DNA of 64,000 nucleotides from Pelagibius sp. (GTDB lineage Bacteria; Pseudomonadota; Alphaproteobacteria; Kiloniellales; Kiloniellaceae). Positions 24,729-33,734 of this stretch are shown one piece after another. The stretch lies in contig NZ_JANQKD010000016.1 in NCBI RefSeq assembly GCF_028281305.1, positions 62,001 through 126,000 of the forward strand, given 5' to 3'. Every line of letters begins with the position of its first letter. Position 1 is the stretch's first letter. The translations under genes and the position numbers were made by a program. Below the pieces are notes generated by a model. That model searched no databases. It was not told where the DNA came from and saw only the letters and a program-made list of their open reading frames with translations.

Positions 24729-24805
24729 CGATTGGCGCCGCCCCTGCAAGCCCCGCGGCAAAGGCTCCGCTGCCGGCCCGGGGCTTGCAGGGGCGTAGCG
24801 AATCG
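24729..24805. repeat. Long imperfect inverted repeat, 27-base arms
   Basis: The inner 16 bases GCCCCTGCAAGCCCCG (24740-24755) pair perfectly with CGGGGCTTGCAGGGGC (24779-24794); extended to 27-base arms, 24 of 27 positions pair. The loop is 23 bases. It is too far (about 80 bases) from any stop to be a typical terminator and resembles a mobile palindromic unit. Confidence 0.8.
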
Positions 24806-25016
24806 GAGTCGTACGGAAATCAGACGGCTAACGCACCGCTTTCACTTGAAAACCGAGACACCAAGGGACATCTCCGAGAAAACAAGGTCGAACAGGCGGC
24901 GCTCCGGGGCACACTCCATCATCTCTGTCGCGGTCACCCCGCTCACCCACCCTGCGAGGCTCAAGGGCCAGGCGGGACGGAGGGCGGCGGGTTTCCTGTC
25001 TGTCTGGCTTGCTGTT

Positions 25017-25044
25017 TGCCTTGACCGGGTTGCCTTGATCGGGG
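25017..25044. repeat. Tandem 14-bp direct repeat
   Basis: TGCCTTGACCGGGT followed directly by TGCCTTGATCGGGG, 12 of 14 positions identical, in the leader of the mrp operon. Confidence 0.7.
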
Positions 25045-25172
25045 CAGAACCGTGACTAGGCGCGAATTCATAACGGTCCGGGCGTGCCGGGGATGGTTTC
25101 CCGGGGCCTCGGACTGAAACAAAAGACCGCAGAAACGCTTTGACGCAGGGCTCGTCTCCACAGGTGCCACGA

Positions 25173-25232
25173 ACACTCCCCAGAACGACCGCTCCCGGAA
25201 AGATCACTCCCGGAAGGACCGTCCTCAGAAAG
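25173..25232 (+). repeat. Four imperfect 15-bp tandem repeats before mrpAB
   Basis: Units ACACTCCCCAGAACG, ACCGCTCCCGGAAAG, ATCACTCCCGGAAGG and ACCGTCCTCAGAAAG follow one another exactly in phase and end 11 bases before the ATG of mrpAB, covering its ribosome-binding region. Confidence 0.75.
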
Positions 25233-25243
25233 ACAGGCGCGGC

Positions 25244-28132
25244 ATGACACTGGCTTGGATCGTCCTCCTGCCATTCCTGGGCGCCCTGCTGCCCGGCCTC
25301 CTGATTCGTGCCGGCCGTGACGCCTGTGCGCTGACGACCGGTGCCGTCACGCTGACGGCGCTGATCCTGCTGCTGGTCCAGGCCCCGGCCGTCTTCGCCG
25401 GCGAGGTGCTGCAGGTGCGCTGGGAATGGCTGCCGGCGCTCGGCCTGAACGTGACGTTCTTCCTCGACGGCCTCGGATTCTTCTTTGCCGGACTGATCCT
25501 CTTCATCGGGCTGCTGATCATCACCTACGCGCGGTACTACCTCGCCAAAGAAGATCCGATGGGGCAGTTCTATGCCTATCTGCTGCTCTTCCAGGGCGCG
25601 ATGGTGGGCATCGTGCTTTCCGACAACGTCCTGCTGCTGCTGATCTTCTGGGAGCTGACGAGCCTCTCGTCCTTCCTGCTGATCGGCTATTGGAAGCATC
25701 TGCCGGAGGGCCGGCAGGGCGCACGCATGGCCCTGGCCGTCACCGGCATGGGCGGCCTGTCGATGATCGCCGGCATGCTGATCCTCGGCAGCATCGTCGG
25801 CTCCTACGATCTCACCGTCATTCTGCAGCACGGCGAGGAGATCAAGGCCTCGCCCCTGTACATCCCGGCCCTGCTGCTGATCCTTGGCGGCTGCTTCACC
25901 AAGTCGGCACAGTTCCCCTTCCACTTCTGGCTGCCCCACGCCATGGCGGCGCCGGCCCCGGTCAGCGCCTACCTGCACTCCGCCACCATGGTGAAGGCGG
26001 GCATCTTCCTGATGGCGCGCATGTGGCCGGTGCTGGCGGGCACCGATGCCTGGTTCTATATCGTCGCCACCACGGGCCTCGTCACCATGGTGGTCGGCGC
26101 CTGGATCGCGCTCTTCAAGGACGATCTCAAAGGCCTGCTGGCCCACTCGACCGTGAGCCACCTCGGGCTGGTGACCATGCTGTTCGGCTTCGGCACGCCC
26201 ATGGCGGCCATCGCCGGCGTCTTTCACATTCTCAACCACGCCACCTTCAAGTGCGCGCTCTTCATGACCGCCGGGATCGTCGACCACGAAACCGGCACCC
26301 GCGATGCGAAGCGCCTGGGCGGTCTGGCGGCGCTGATGCCGATCACCGCCACGATTGCCACTCTCGCGGCCTTTTCCATGGCCGGGATTCCGCCGTTCAA
26401 CGGCTTCATCTCCAAGGAGATGATGCTGCACGAGGCGGCCCTCACGCCCTGGGCCGGCAATCCCTGGATCCTGCCGGCGCTCGCGACCCTGGGCGCGGTC
26501 TTCTCGGTCGCCTACTCTTTCCGCTACGTCTTCCACGTCTTCTTCGGGCCGCAGCGCGACGACTACCCGCATCATCCCCACGACCCGCCGGCAGGGATGT
26601 ATCTGCCGCCGGCCCTGCTGGTCGTCCTGGTCATCGTGATCGGTTTGCTCCCGGGGATCGTGGCCCAGCCCCTGGTGACCGTGGTCTCGGGCGCCGTCAC
26701 CGGCGCGCCCCTGCCCGACTTCTATCTGGCGCTCTGGCACGGCTTCAACCTGGCCCTGGGCATGAGCGCGATTGCGGTCTTTGTCGGCATCTTCCTGCTG
26801 CTGCGCCATGCCGCCTTCAACCGGCTGCGCCTGGCCCTGCCGCGGCCGGAGGCAAAGACCATGTTCGATGCCACGGTGAACGGACTGGCCGCCTTCAGCA
26901 ACCTGGTGATCGACGGGCTGCACAACGGCTCGCTGCGCCGCTACATGGCCTTCTTCATCGCGACCACCCTGGTGGTCGGTACCGCCGCCTTTGCCGGCGG
27001 CGAGCATCTGGCCGGCACGCGCGGTATGACCGAGGCCCCCTTCGTTCCGGTGCTCGGCTGGCTGCTGCTGATCGGCGCCTGCATCTCCATTGTCTTCTTC
27101 CACCGCAACCGCCTGCTGACCCTCGTCCTCGTCGGCGTGATCGGGCTCATCGTCTCGATCGCCTTCGTCTATCTCTCGGCCCCCGACCTTGCGCTGACGC
27201 AGATCTCCGTCGAAGTGGTCACCGTGATCCTGCTGCTGCTGGCCCTCAACTTCCTGCCCAAGGAGACACCGCGCGAAAGCTCGGTCTCACGGCGCGCCCG
27301 CGACGGTCTGCTGGCCGGCCTCAGCGGCCTTGGCATCGGGTCGCTGATCTTCATGGTGATGACCCGGGACTTCTCCTCGATCTCGGACTTCCATCTGGCC
27401 GAGTCCAAGCCGGGCGGCGGCGGCACCAATGTGGTGAACGTCATCCTCGTCGACTTCCGCGGCTTTGACACCTTCGGGGAGATCATCGTTCTCGGCATCG
27501 CGGCGCTGGCCATTTACGCGCTGATCGACGGCGCCCTCCACGGCCCCGCCGCCAAGCGGCTGAATTCCTGGATCCCGGACCAGGAGCGCGCCCAGGACCG
27601 CCATCCGCTGATGATGGTCGTCGCGACCCGGGTGATGCTGCCGCTCTCGCTGCTGGTCGGTATCTACATCTTCCTGCGCGGCCATAACGAGCCCGGCGGC
27701 GGGTTCATCGCGGGCCTGGTCGTCGCCATCGCCTTTCTCATGCAGTACATGGCCAGCGGCTTCGGCTGGGCCGAGCGGCGCATGAGGATCGACTATCACG
27801 CCATGATCGCCTGGGGCGTCCTCATTGCCGGGCTCACCGGTGTCGGCGCCTGGCTGGCCAGCCGTCCCTTCCTCACCAGTGACTTCACCTATGTGAAGCT
27901 GCCGATCCTGGAGGAGTTCGAACTGGCAACCGCCATGAGCTTCGACGTCGGCGTGTTCCTGACCGTCGTCGGCTCGGTGATGCTGGCACTGGCCAATCTC
28001 TCGCGCCTGGCGCGGCGCACTGAAGAGCCGGTCAGCGCCGAGCCGATGGATTTCAGCCCGGTACCGGATGACGAGGCCGGAAGCAGCGGTGACGCCAGCA
28101 AGGCCGGCGTGGCCGCGAAGGAGAGCGTCTAG
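25244..28132 (+). CDS. mrpA: Mrp/Pha cation/proton antiporter subunit A fused to subunit B
   Basis: 962 residues, about twenty-five membrane helices. Residues 1 to about 660 are the NuoL-like MrpA core (LLVQAPAVFAGEVLQVRWEW, AQFPFHFWLPHAMAAPAPVS, STVSHLGLVTMLFGFG). A MrpA C-terminal module follows with VYLSAPDLALTQISVEVVTV. From about residue 790 the MrpB domain is fused in frame: IFLRGHNEPGGGFIAGLVVA. This A-B fusion matches PhaAB of rhizobia. It is the main proton/cation-translocating subunit of a multi-subunit Na+(K+)/H+ antiporter for pH and salt homeostasis. The stop abuts the next start. Confidence 0.95.
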   Translation: MTLAWIVLLPFLGALLPGLLIRAGRDACALTTGAVTLTALILLLVQAPAVFAGEVLQVRWEWLPALGLNVTFFLDGLGFFFAGLILFIGLLIITYARYYLAKEDPMGQFYAYLLLFQGAMVGIVLSDNVLLLLIFWELTSLSSFLLIGYWKHLPEGRQGARMALAVTGMGGLSMIAGMLILGSIVGSYDLTVILQHGEEIKASPLYIPALLLILGGCFTKSAQFPFHFWLPHAMAAPAPVSAYLHSATMVKAGIFLMARMWPVLAGTDAWFYIVATTGLVTMVVGAWIALFKDDLKGLLAHSTVSHLGLVTMLFGFGTPMAAIAGVFHILNHATFKCALFMTAGIVDHETGTRDAKRLGGLAALMPITATIATLAAFSMAGIPPFNGFISKEMMLHEAALTPWAGNPWILPALATLGAVFSVAYSFRYVFHVFFGPQRDDYPHHPHDPPAGMYLPPALLVVLVIVIGLLPGIVAQPLVTVVSGAVTGAPLPDFYLALWHGFNLALGMSAIAVFVGIFLLLRHAAFNRLRLALPRPEAKTMFDATVNGLAAFSNLVIDGLHNGSLRRYMAFFIATTLVVGTAAFAGGEHLAGTRGMTEAPFVPVLGWLLLIGACISIVFFHRNRLLTLVLVGVIGLIVSIAFVYLSAPDLALTQISVEVVTVILLLLALNFLPKETPRESSVSRRARDGLLAGLSGLGIGSLIFMVMTRDFSSISDFHLAESKPGGGGTNVVNVILVDFRGFDTFGEIIVLGIAALAIYALIDGALHGPAAKRLNSWIPDQERAQDRHPLMMVVATRVMLPLSLLVGIYIFLRGHNEPGGGFIAGLVVAIAFLMQYMASGFGWAERRMRIDYHAMIAWGVLIAGLTGVGAWLASRPFLTSDFTYVKLPILEEFELATAMSFDVGVFLTVVGSVMLALANLSRLARRTEEPVSAEPMDFSPVPDDEAGSSGDASKAGVAAKESV

Positions 28133-28516
28133 ATGGAGTTCCTGGTTGCCAGCGGCGTTGGCTCCGTGACCGCGGCAGGAGTCTACCTGGTGCTACGCGG
28201 GCGGACCTTCCCGGTCATCGTCGGGCTCGCCCTGCTGTCCTATGCCGTCAATCTCTTTCTCTTCGCCACCGGGCGGCTGGTCATCGACCAGCCACCGGTG
28301 ATCACCGACGGCGTGACCAGCTACACCGATCCGCTGCCGCAGGCCCTGGTGCTGACCGCCATCGTGATCTCCTTCGGCATGACCGCCGTCGTCGTGGTGC
28401 TGGCGCTGCGAGCCTACCTCGAGGCCGGTTCCGATGCCGTCGATACCAATGTCGACGCGGAGCCCGAAGACGCCGGCGATGGACGCCCAGCCGGCGGCGG
28501 AGGGGCCTCCGCATGA
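28133..28516 (+). CDS. mrpC: Mrp antiporter subunit C
   Basis: 127 residues, three membrane helices, NuoK-like. Landmarks: TAAGVYLVLRGRTFPVIVGL, LSYAVNLFLFATGRL and the conserved DPLPQALVLTAIVISFGMTA. A Glu/Asp-rich tail extends the C terminus. Starts directly after the mrpAB stop, and its end overlaps mrpD by 4 bases. Confidence 0.95.
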   Translation: MEFLVASGVGSVTAAGVYLVLRGRTFPVIVGLALLSYAVNLFLFATGRLVIDQPPVITDGVTSYTDPLPQALVLTAIVISFGMTAVVVVLALRAYLEAGSDAVDTNVDAEPEDAGDGRPAGGGGASA

Positions 28517-30045
28517 ATCACCTGATCATTCTGCCGGTCATACTGCCGGCCTTGCTGGCCCCCTTCATCGTTCTGGCGATGCGCCACGACCTGCTGCTGC
28601 AGCGGGTTTTCTCGATGGCCGGTGCGGTCGCGTTGCTGGGCATCGCGCTGATGCTGCTGGACGAGGCCGCCGGCGGGCCGCCGCAGGTCTACGAACTCGG
28701 CAACTGGCCGGCGCCCTTCGGCATCGTGCTGGTGCTCGACCGTCTCTCAGCCCTGATGGTGCTGCTCACCGGCATCCTGGCCGTGGTGGTGGCGGGCTAT
28801 GCCATCAGCTCCGGCTGGGACACGCGGGGCCGCCACTTCCACGCGCTGCTCCAGTTCCAGCTGATGGGCATCACCGGCGCCTTCCTGACCGGTGATATCT
28901 TCAATCTCTTCGTTTTCTTCGAGGTGCTGCTGATCGCCTCCTACGGCCTGATGCTGCACGGCGGCGGCGCAGCGCGGACGCGCGCCGGCGTTCAGTACGT
29001 GGTCGTAAACCTCGCCGGATCTACCCTCTTCCTTATTGCCGTCGGCATCATCTACGGCGTTACCGGCACGCTCAACATGGCCGACCTGGCCGTCAAGGTG
29101 CAGCATATCGCCCCGGGTGACGAGGCACTGCTGCGCGCCGGCGGGCTGCTGCTGCTGGTGGTCTTTGCCGTCAAGGCCGCCCTGGTGCCGATCCATTTCT
29201 GGCTGCCCGGGACCTATGCCAATGCCCCAGCGCCCGTGGCCGCCCTCTTCGCCATCATGACCAAGGTCGGCGCTTATTCGATCCTGCGGGTGTTCACGCT
29301 GGTCTTCGGCGAGTCCGCGGGCGAAACCGCCTGGATCGCCGCCGACTGGTTGCTGCCCGCCGCCCTTGTGACGCTGGTGATCGGCACCGTCGGCGTGCTC
29401 GGCGCCAAAGCCTTGACGCGGCTGGTCTGCTTCTCCGTGGTCGCCTCCATGGGCACCCTGCTGACGGCGATCTCCATCTTCACGCCGGCCGCAACCGTGG
29501 CGGCCCTGTTCTATCTGATCCACTCGACCTTCGCGACCGCGGCCCTGTTCCTGCTCGCCGACCAGATCAGCATGCGCCGCGGCGGCGCCGGGGACCGCCT
29601 GATCACCGCGCCGCGCTTTGCCCAGACCGGCCTGCTGGCGGGTCTCTTCTTCCTGGCTGCGATCGCCATGGCCGGCATGCCGCCGATGACCGGCTTCCTT
29701 GGCAAGCTTCTGGTCCTGGACAGCGCCCGCGCGTCGGACTCCATGACAACCATCTGGGCCGTGATCCTCATCACCTCCCTGATCGCCATCGTCGGCTTTG
29801 CACGGGCCGGCAGCGTCGTGTTCTGGAAGAGCGCCTCGATCCCGGGTCCGGAGGAAGGCGAGACCACGCCACCGCTTCCCGCCCTGCCGATGGCTGCCGC
29901 AGGGGCCATGCTCGCCGCCATGGTTGCCGTGGCGATCTTTGCCGGCCCGGTCACGGGCTATCTCGAGGCGACGGCGGCGAGCCTCTACGAGCCTGCCGGC
30001 TACATTCGCGCGGTGCTCGGCCCCGACATGACAGCGGCGCGATGA
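28513..30045 (+). CDS. mrpD: Mrp antiporter subunit D
   Basis: 510 residues, fourteen or so membrane helices, NuoM/N-like proton channel subunit. Landmarks: LTGDIFNLFVFFEVLLIASY, AALVPIHFWLPGTYANAPAP, LFAIMTKVGAYSILRVFTL (with the conserved Lys) and IAMAGMPPMTGFLGKLLVL. Works with MrpA in ion translocation. Overlaps mrpC; 16 bases before mrpE. Confidence 0.96.
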   Translation: MNHLIILPVILPALLAPFIVLAMRHDLLLQRVFSMAGAVALLGIALMLLDEAAGGPPQVYELGNWPAPFGIVLVLDRLSALMVLLTGILAVVVAGYAISSGWDTRGRHFHALLQFQLMGITGAFLTGDIFNLFVFFEVLLIASYGLMLHGGGAARTRAGVQYVVVNLAGSTLFLIAVGIIYGVTGTLNMADLAVKVQHIAPGDEALLRAGGLLLLVVFAVKAALVPIHFWLPGTYANAPAPVAALFAIMTKVGAYSILRVFTLVFGESAGETAWIAADWLLPAALVTLVIGTVGVLGAKALTRLVCFSVVASMGTLLTAISIFTPAATVAALFYLIHSTFATAALFLLADQISMRRGGAGDRLITAPRFAQTGLLAGLFFLAAIAMAGMPPMTGFLGKLLVLDSARASDSMTTIWAVILITSLIAIVGFARAGSVVFWKSASIPGPEEGETTPPLPALPMAAAGAMLAAMVAVAIFAGPVTGYLEATAASLYEPAGYIRAVLGPDMTAAR

Positions 30046-30061
30046 GCGAGGAGACCAGCCG

Positions 30062-30553
30062 ATGCTAGCCAAACTGCTCCCGCACCCGCTGCTGACGGTC
30101 ACCCTGACCATCGTCTGGATGATGCTGCTGAACGCCTTTTCGATCGGCGGCCTGGTTCTGGGCGTGTTCCTCGGCGTGACCGTGCCCCTTCTCACACAGG
30201 CTTTCTGGCCGAGCCGCCCGCGCGTCCGCAACCCGCTGATGATCGCGGAGTACGGCCTGATCGTGCTCTGGGACATCGTGCTGGCCAACATCCAGGTCGC
30301 CTACATCGTCGTCTTCAAGCCGAACAACAAGCTGCGTCAGCACTTCATCGCCGTTCCGCTCGAGATCTACTCGCCGGAGGCCATCACCGTGCTGGCGGGT
30401 ACCATCACCATGACGCCGGGAACCGTCTCTGCCGACCTTTCCGCCGACGGCCGCGTGCTGTTGGTCCACTGCCTGGATACCGGCGATCCGGAGGGAACGG
30501 TGACCCAGATCAAGACGCGCTACGAAGCACGACTGAAGGAGATTTTCGAATGA
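30062..30553 (+). CDS. mrpE: Mrp antiporter subunit E
   Basis: 163 residues. An N-terminal membrane region (LLTVTLTIVWMMLLNAFSIG, GLVLGVFLGVTVPLLTQAFW) is followed by the conserved cytoplasmic domain with LRQHFIAVPLEIYSPEAITV, LAGTITMTPGTVSADLS and VHCLDTGDPEGTVTQIK. Structural subunit of the antiporter. Overlaps mrpF by 4 bases. Confidence 0.95.
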   Translation: MLAKLLPHPLLTVTLTIVWMMLLNAFSIGGLVLGVFLGVTVPLLTQAFWPSRPRVRNPLMIAEYGLIVLWDIVLANIQVAYIVVFKPNNKLRQHFIAVPLEIYSPEAITVLAGTITMTPGTVSADLSADGRVLLVHCLDTGDPEGTVTQIKTRYEARLKEIFE

Positions 30554-30819
30554 TCACCTATGCGCTCTTCTTCGGCTTCGCCTGCTTTGCGCTTGGGCTG
30601 CTGCTCAATCTCTACCGTCTCGCCAAGGGACCCAGCGTTGCCGACCGTGTGCTGGCCCTGGACACCATGGTCATCAACGGCATCGCGCTGCTGGTGCTCT
30701 ACGGCGTCGCGCAGGGCACCGCTGTCTACTTCGAGGCGGCCCTGCTCTTCGCCATGGTCGGCTTCATCACGACAGTCGCCTTCTGCAGGTTCATCCTGCG
30801 CGGCGACATCATCGAATAG
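30550..30819 (+). CDS. mrpF: Mrp antiporter subunit F
   Basis: 89 residues with three membrane helices. The family core GPSVADRVLALDTMVING is present, followed by YFEAALLFAMVGFITTVAF. Small membrane subunit; some homologues were first described as a bile/organic-anion efflux protein. Start overlaps the mrpE stop. Confidence 0.95.
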   Translation: MITYALFFGFACFALGLLLNLYRLAKGPSVADRVLALDTMVINGIALLVLYGVAQGTAVYFEAALLFAMVGFITTVAFCRFILRGDIIE

Positions 30820-30831
30820 CGGCAGGCTGTC

Positions 30832-31245
30832 ATGGACTGGCTGGTTGAACTCCTGCTCTCAGCGGTGATTGTTTTCGGCGGCATCTTCGGTCTGGTCGGC
30901 TCCTACGGCCTGGCCAAGCTGCCCGATCTCATGAGCCGCCTGCACGGGCCGACCAAGGCCACCACCCTGGGCGTCGGCTCGGTCCTGATCGCCTCGATCA
31001 TCTTCATGCTCTGGGATCAGAGCACGCTCACCGTCCACGAACTGCTGATCACGATTTTTCTCTTCCTCACCGCACCGATCACGGCAAACTTCATCGCCAA
31101 GTCGTTCCTGCACCGCCACGGCCAAAGCGAACTGAAGCTGCCGGAGACCGGGAGCGAGTGCGGCTGGGCCAGCTTCGACAAGCCGCCCAGCGCGGATGAC
31201 GACGAGCCGAGCTCGCTGACCATTCCCCGGCGCCACGGCAAGTAG
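30832..31245 (+). CDS. mrpG: Mrp antiporter subunit G
   Basis: 137 residues, three membrane helices with the family pattern GGIFGLVGSYGLAKLPDLMS, RLHGPTKATTLGVGSVLI and FLFLTAPITANFIAKSFL. The last 30 or so residues are a polar tail. Last gene of the mrp operon; a GC hairpin follows the stop. Confidence 0.95.
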   Translation: MDWLVELLLSAVIVFGGIFGLVGSYGLAKLPDLMSRLHGPTKATTLGVGSVLIASIIFMLWDQSTLTVHELLITIFLFLTAPITANFIAKSFLHRHGQSELKLPETGSECGWASFDKPPSADDDEPSSLTIPRRHGK

Positions 31246-31268
31246 CGCCCCCCAAGGCAGACCGGGCA

Positions 31269-31286
31269 CCGTCAGGGCACTGACGG
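31269..31286 (+). terminator. Hairpin after mrpG
   Basis: CCGTCAG-GGCA-CTGACGG: a 7-bp perfect stem with a 4-base loop 24 bases past the mrpG stop. No T-run follows, so termination would be weak or Rho-assisted. Confidence 0.45.
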
Positions 31287-31321
31287 CCAATACGGTAGAT
31301 ATCCCTACGGCCAGGGGGGAC

Positions 31322-31349
31322 TTGCGCCTGACCGTGGCCTCTCTATTAT
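31322..31349 (+). promoter_or_regulatory. Possible promoter of the liv-cox region
   Basis: TTGCGC (31322-31327) and TATTAT (31344-31349) with a 16-base spacer, about 77 bases before the binding-protein start. Good -10, poor -35. Confidence 0.35.
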
Positions 31350-31425
31350 CCCATGGCAACCGCTGCCGCAGAGCCGCGGGTTTGAACGATGCAAGCATAC
31401 GCTTGGACCATGGGAGGAAAACCAA

Positions 31426-32703
31426 ATGCATCTGGGCTATCCGTCTGAAAAGACGAAGAAAATCACGACGAGGCGCGCCTTCTCGGCGTTGCTTGCCGCG
31501 GGCACGGCTGTCGGGCTGCTCGCCTCCGGCGCGGCAAACGCCAAGGTTGAGGGCGACACCATCGTGCTCGGCTCGGCAATCTCGCTGACCGGCAAGTACG
31601 CCACCAACGGCGTCCACGCACAGAACGGCTATGAGATTGCCGTCAAGAAGATCAACGACAACGGCGGCGTCACCGTCGGCGGCAAGTCCTACAAGTTGAA
31701 AGTCGTCTATTACGACGATGAATCCACCCCGGCCCGCGGCGCGCAGCTCGCCGAACGCCTGATCAAGCAGGACGGTGTGCAGTTCATGCTGGGCCCGTAC
31801 TCCTCCGGCCTCACCAAGGCGATCGCGCCGGTGACCGAGAAGTACAAGATCCCGATGGTGGAGGCCGAGGGTGCTTCGCGCTCGCTCTTTACCCAGGGCT
31901 ACAAGTATCTCTTCGCCGTGCTCTCGACCTCCGAGCAGTATCTGGCCAGCGCCATCGATCTGGCCGCCGAGATGGCGGAAAAGGAGGGCCGCAAGCCCTC
32001 CGACATCAAGATCGCCATGGCTTTCGAGAACGATCCCTTCTCGCTTGACGTGCGTGCCGGCGTCATGGACGACGCCAAGAAGTACGATATGAAGATCGTC
32101 ATCGACGACAAGCTGCCGCGCGACCTCTCGGACATGTCCGCGACCCTGACCAAGGCCAAGGCCCTGAAGCCGGACCTGCTCATCGTCTCCGGCCACTCCA
32201 AGGGCGCCGCCACGGCGGTGCGCCAGATCAACGAGATGAAGATCGACATCCCGATGATCGCCATGACCCACTGCGAGGCCGCCAAGGTCACCGACAAGTT
32301 CGGGGCCGGTGCCAACGACATCCTCTGCTCGACGCAGTGGGCCGAGACGCTGACCTACGAGGACCCGCTGTTCGGGACCGCCGCGGAGTTCCACGAAGAG
32401 TTCAAGCAGACCTTCGAGGGCTACACCACGGTGCCGTATCAGTCTGCCCAGGCGGCAGCAGCCGTGATGGTCTGGAAGGACGCCTTCGAGCGGGCCGACA
32501 GCTTCGAAATCGGCAAGGTCCGCGATGCCATTGCCGCCACCGAGATGAACACCTTCTACGGTCCCATCAAGTTCTCCGAGGCCGGCAACAACATCGCCAA
32601 GCCGATGGTGCTGCGCCAGATCCAGGAAGGACAGTACAACGTGGTGGCCCCCTCGAAGTGGGCTTCGCATCCGGTGAACTATCCGCGCGACGCGGGATTC
32701 TGA
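31426..32703 (+). CDS. Liv-type ABC transporter, substrate-binding protein
   Basis: 425 residues from ATG 31426 with GGAGGAAAACCAA upstream. The N terminus ITTRRAFSALLAAGTAVGLL has a twin-arginine-like signal. The mature part is a type I periplasmic binding protein of the leucine/amide group: VLGSAISLTGKYATNGVHA, LKVVYYDDESTPARGAQLAE, FMLGPYSSGLTKAIAPVTEK, and VPYQSAQAAAAVMVWKDAFE. Ligands in this family range from branched-chain amino acids to urea, amides and aromatic acids. Because the operon is followed by a molybdenum hydroxylase, an organic substrate of that enzyme is plausible. Confidence 0.92.
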   Translation: MHLGYPSEKTKKITTRRAFSALLAAGTAVGLLASGAANAKVEGDTIVLGSAISLTGKYATNGVHAQNGYEIAVKKINDNGGVTVGGKSYKLKVVYYDDESTPARGAQLAERLIKQDGVQFMLGPYSSGLTKAIAPVTEKYKIPMVEAEGASRSLFTQGYKYLFAVLSTSEQYLASAIDLAAEMAEKEGRKPSDIKIAMAFENDPFSLDVRAGVMDDAKKYDMKIVIDDKLPRDLSDMSATLTKAKALKPDLLIVSGHSKGAATAVRQINEMKIDIPMIAMTHCEAAKVTDKFGAGANDILCSTQWAETLTYEDPLFGTAAEFHEEFKQTFEGYTTVPYQSAQAAAAVMVWKDAFERADSFEIGKVRDAIAATEMNTFYGPIKFSEAGNNIAKPMVLRQIQEGQYNVVAPSKWASHPVNYPRDAGF

Positions 32704-32751
32704 GGTGCCTTGGCGGGGACCGCGTCATGCGCGTCTCCTCACCCGGATCTG

Positions 32752-32780
32752 CCGCCGCCGGCCGAAAGGGCCGGCGGCGG
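32752..32780 (+). terminator. Strong GC hairpin between binding protein and permease genes
   Basis: A 12-bp perfect stem CCGCCGCCGGCC / GGCCGGCGGCGG with a 5-base loop, no T-run. Such stems after a binding-protein gene usually protect its mRNA and raise its yield over the permease genes. Confidence 0.6.
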
Positions 32781-32831
32781 TGCCGGCTGCGCCGCATCCC
32801 GCTTCAAGCCATCGCTCTGAGTTGATCTGCA

Positions 32832-33734
32832 ATGTTCGATAACCTGTCCCTTCTGGGGCTGGCCCCTGTCTTCAACATCCAACTGTTGCTCGACGGGCTC
32901 TTCATCGGCGCCATCTTCGCCCTTGCGGCCTATGGACTGGCCCTGGTCTGGGGCGTGATGAACGTCAAGAACTTGGCCCAGGGCGACTTCGTCATCATGG
33001 GCGGCTACATCGCCTACAGCCTGGCAGAGCTTGGCATTCACCCGATCTTCGGGCTGCCGGTGGCCGTCGTCGTCATGTTCGCCTTCGGCTGGGCGGTCTA
33101 CGTCCTGGTCATCCGCCGGGTCATCGACCGCGACCTCTTCACGTCGCTGCTGGCGACCTTTGGCATCGCCATTGTGGTGCAGCAGACCTTGAACCTCATC
33201 TACGGCCCTGAGGTGAAGATCGCCGAGTCCGGCTTCGCAATCCGCTCGGCGCTCGACAATCAACTGACCGTCGCTGACATCAAGCTGGTGTCCTTCGCGA
33301 TGGCCGCGGCCCTGGCCATTGCGGTGGTCATCTTCATGAAGCGCAGCCGCATGGGCCAGGCGATCCGCGCCACGGCGCAGGACCCGCGCGCCGCCAAGAT
33401 CATGGGCATCGACACTGACCGGGTCTATGCCTTCACCTTCTCGCTGAACGCCGCGATCTGCGGGGCTGCCGGGGTGCTGATCGCCATGATCTGGGTGATC
33501 CAGCCCTTCTACGGCATCACCCACTCCATCCGATCCTTCGTCATCGTGACGGCGGCGGGCTTCGGCAATCTGCCGGGCGTCATCATCGCCGGCCTCGGGC
33601 TCGGCGTCGCCGAGCAGTACAGCGGCTTCGTCATGGGTGCCGAGTTCCAGCAGGCCACGGTGGTCGGCCTGCTGGTCGCCGTTCTTGTCTGGCGGCAGAT
33701 CCAGCAGAGCCGGATCAGGCAGGTGGTGCAATGA
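32832..33734 (+). CDS. livH: Liv-type ABC transporter permease (LivH-like)
   Basis: 300 residues, eight membrane helices. LivH signature stretches: GLFIGAIFALAAYGLALVWG, VMNVKNLAQGDFVIMGGYIA, GQAIRATAQDPRAAKIMGID (the EAA-like coupling loop) and VTAAGFGNLPGVIIAGLGLG. Inner-membrane half-channel. The end overlaps livM by 4 bases. Confidence 0.93.
   Translation: MFDNLSLLGLAPVFNIQLLLDGLFIGAIFALAAYGLALVWGVMNVKNLAQGDFVIMGGYIAYSLAELGIHPIFGLPVAVVVMFAFGWAVYVLVIRRVIDRDLFTSLLATFGIAIVVQQTLNLIYGPEVKIAESGFAIRSALDNQLTVADIKLVSFAMAAALAIAVVIFMKRSRMGQAIRATAQDPRAAKIMGIDTDRVYAFTFSLNAAICGAAGVLIAMIWVIQPFYGITHSIRSFVIVTAAGFGNLPGVIIAGLGLGVAEQYSGFVMGAEFQQATVVGLLVAVLVWRQIQQSRIRQVVQ

Larger units (their letters stand above)
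24651..25243. other. 593-base intergenic region between nucleoside hydrolase and mrp operon
   Basis: No gene supported. It holds a 27-bp imperfect inverted repeat (24729-24805), a 14-bp direct repeat (25017-25044) and four imperfect 15-bp repeats (25173-25232) just before the mrpAB start. A long open frame exists on the - strand through part of it but has no ribosome site or recognisable product. It probably contains both divergent promoters and a long mrp leader. Confidence 0.6.

Noticed and set aside
24842-27103. Very long open frame on the - strand opposite mrpAB
   Set aside because: Composition is His/Gln/Asp/Gly-rich without any domain, which is the usual shadow of a membrane-protein gene in GC-rich DNA; the + strand gene is unambiguous.
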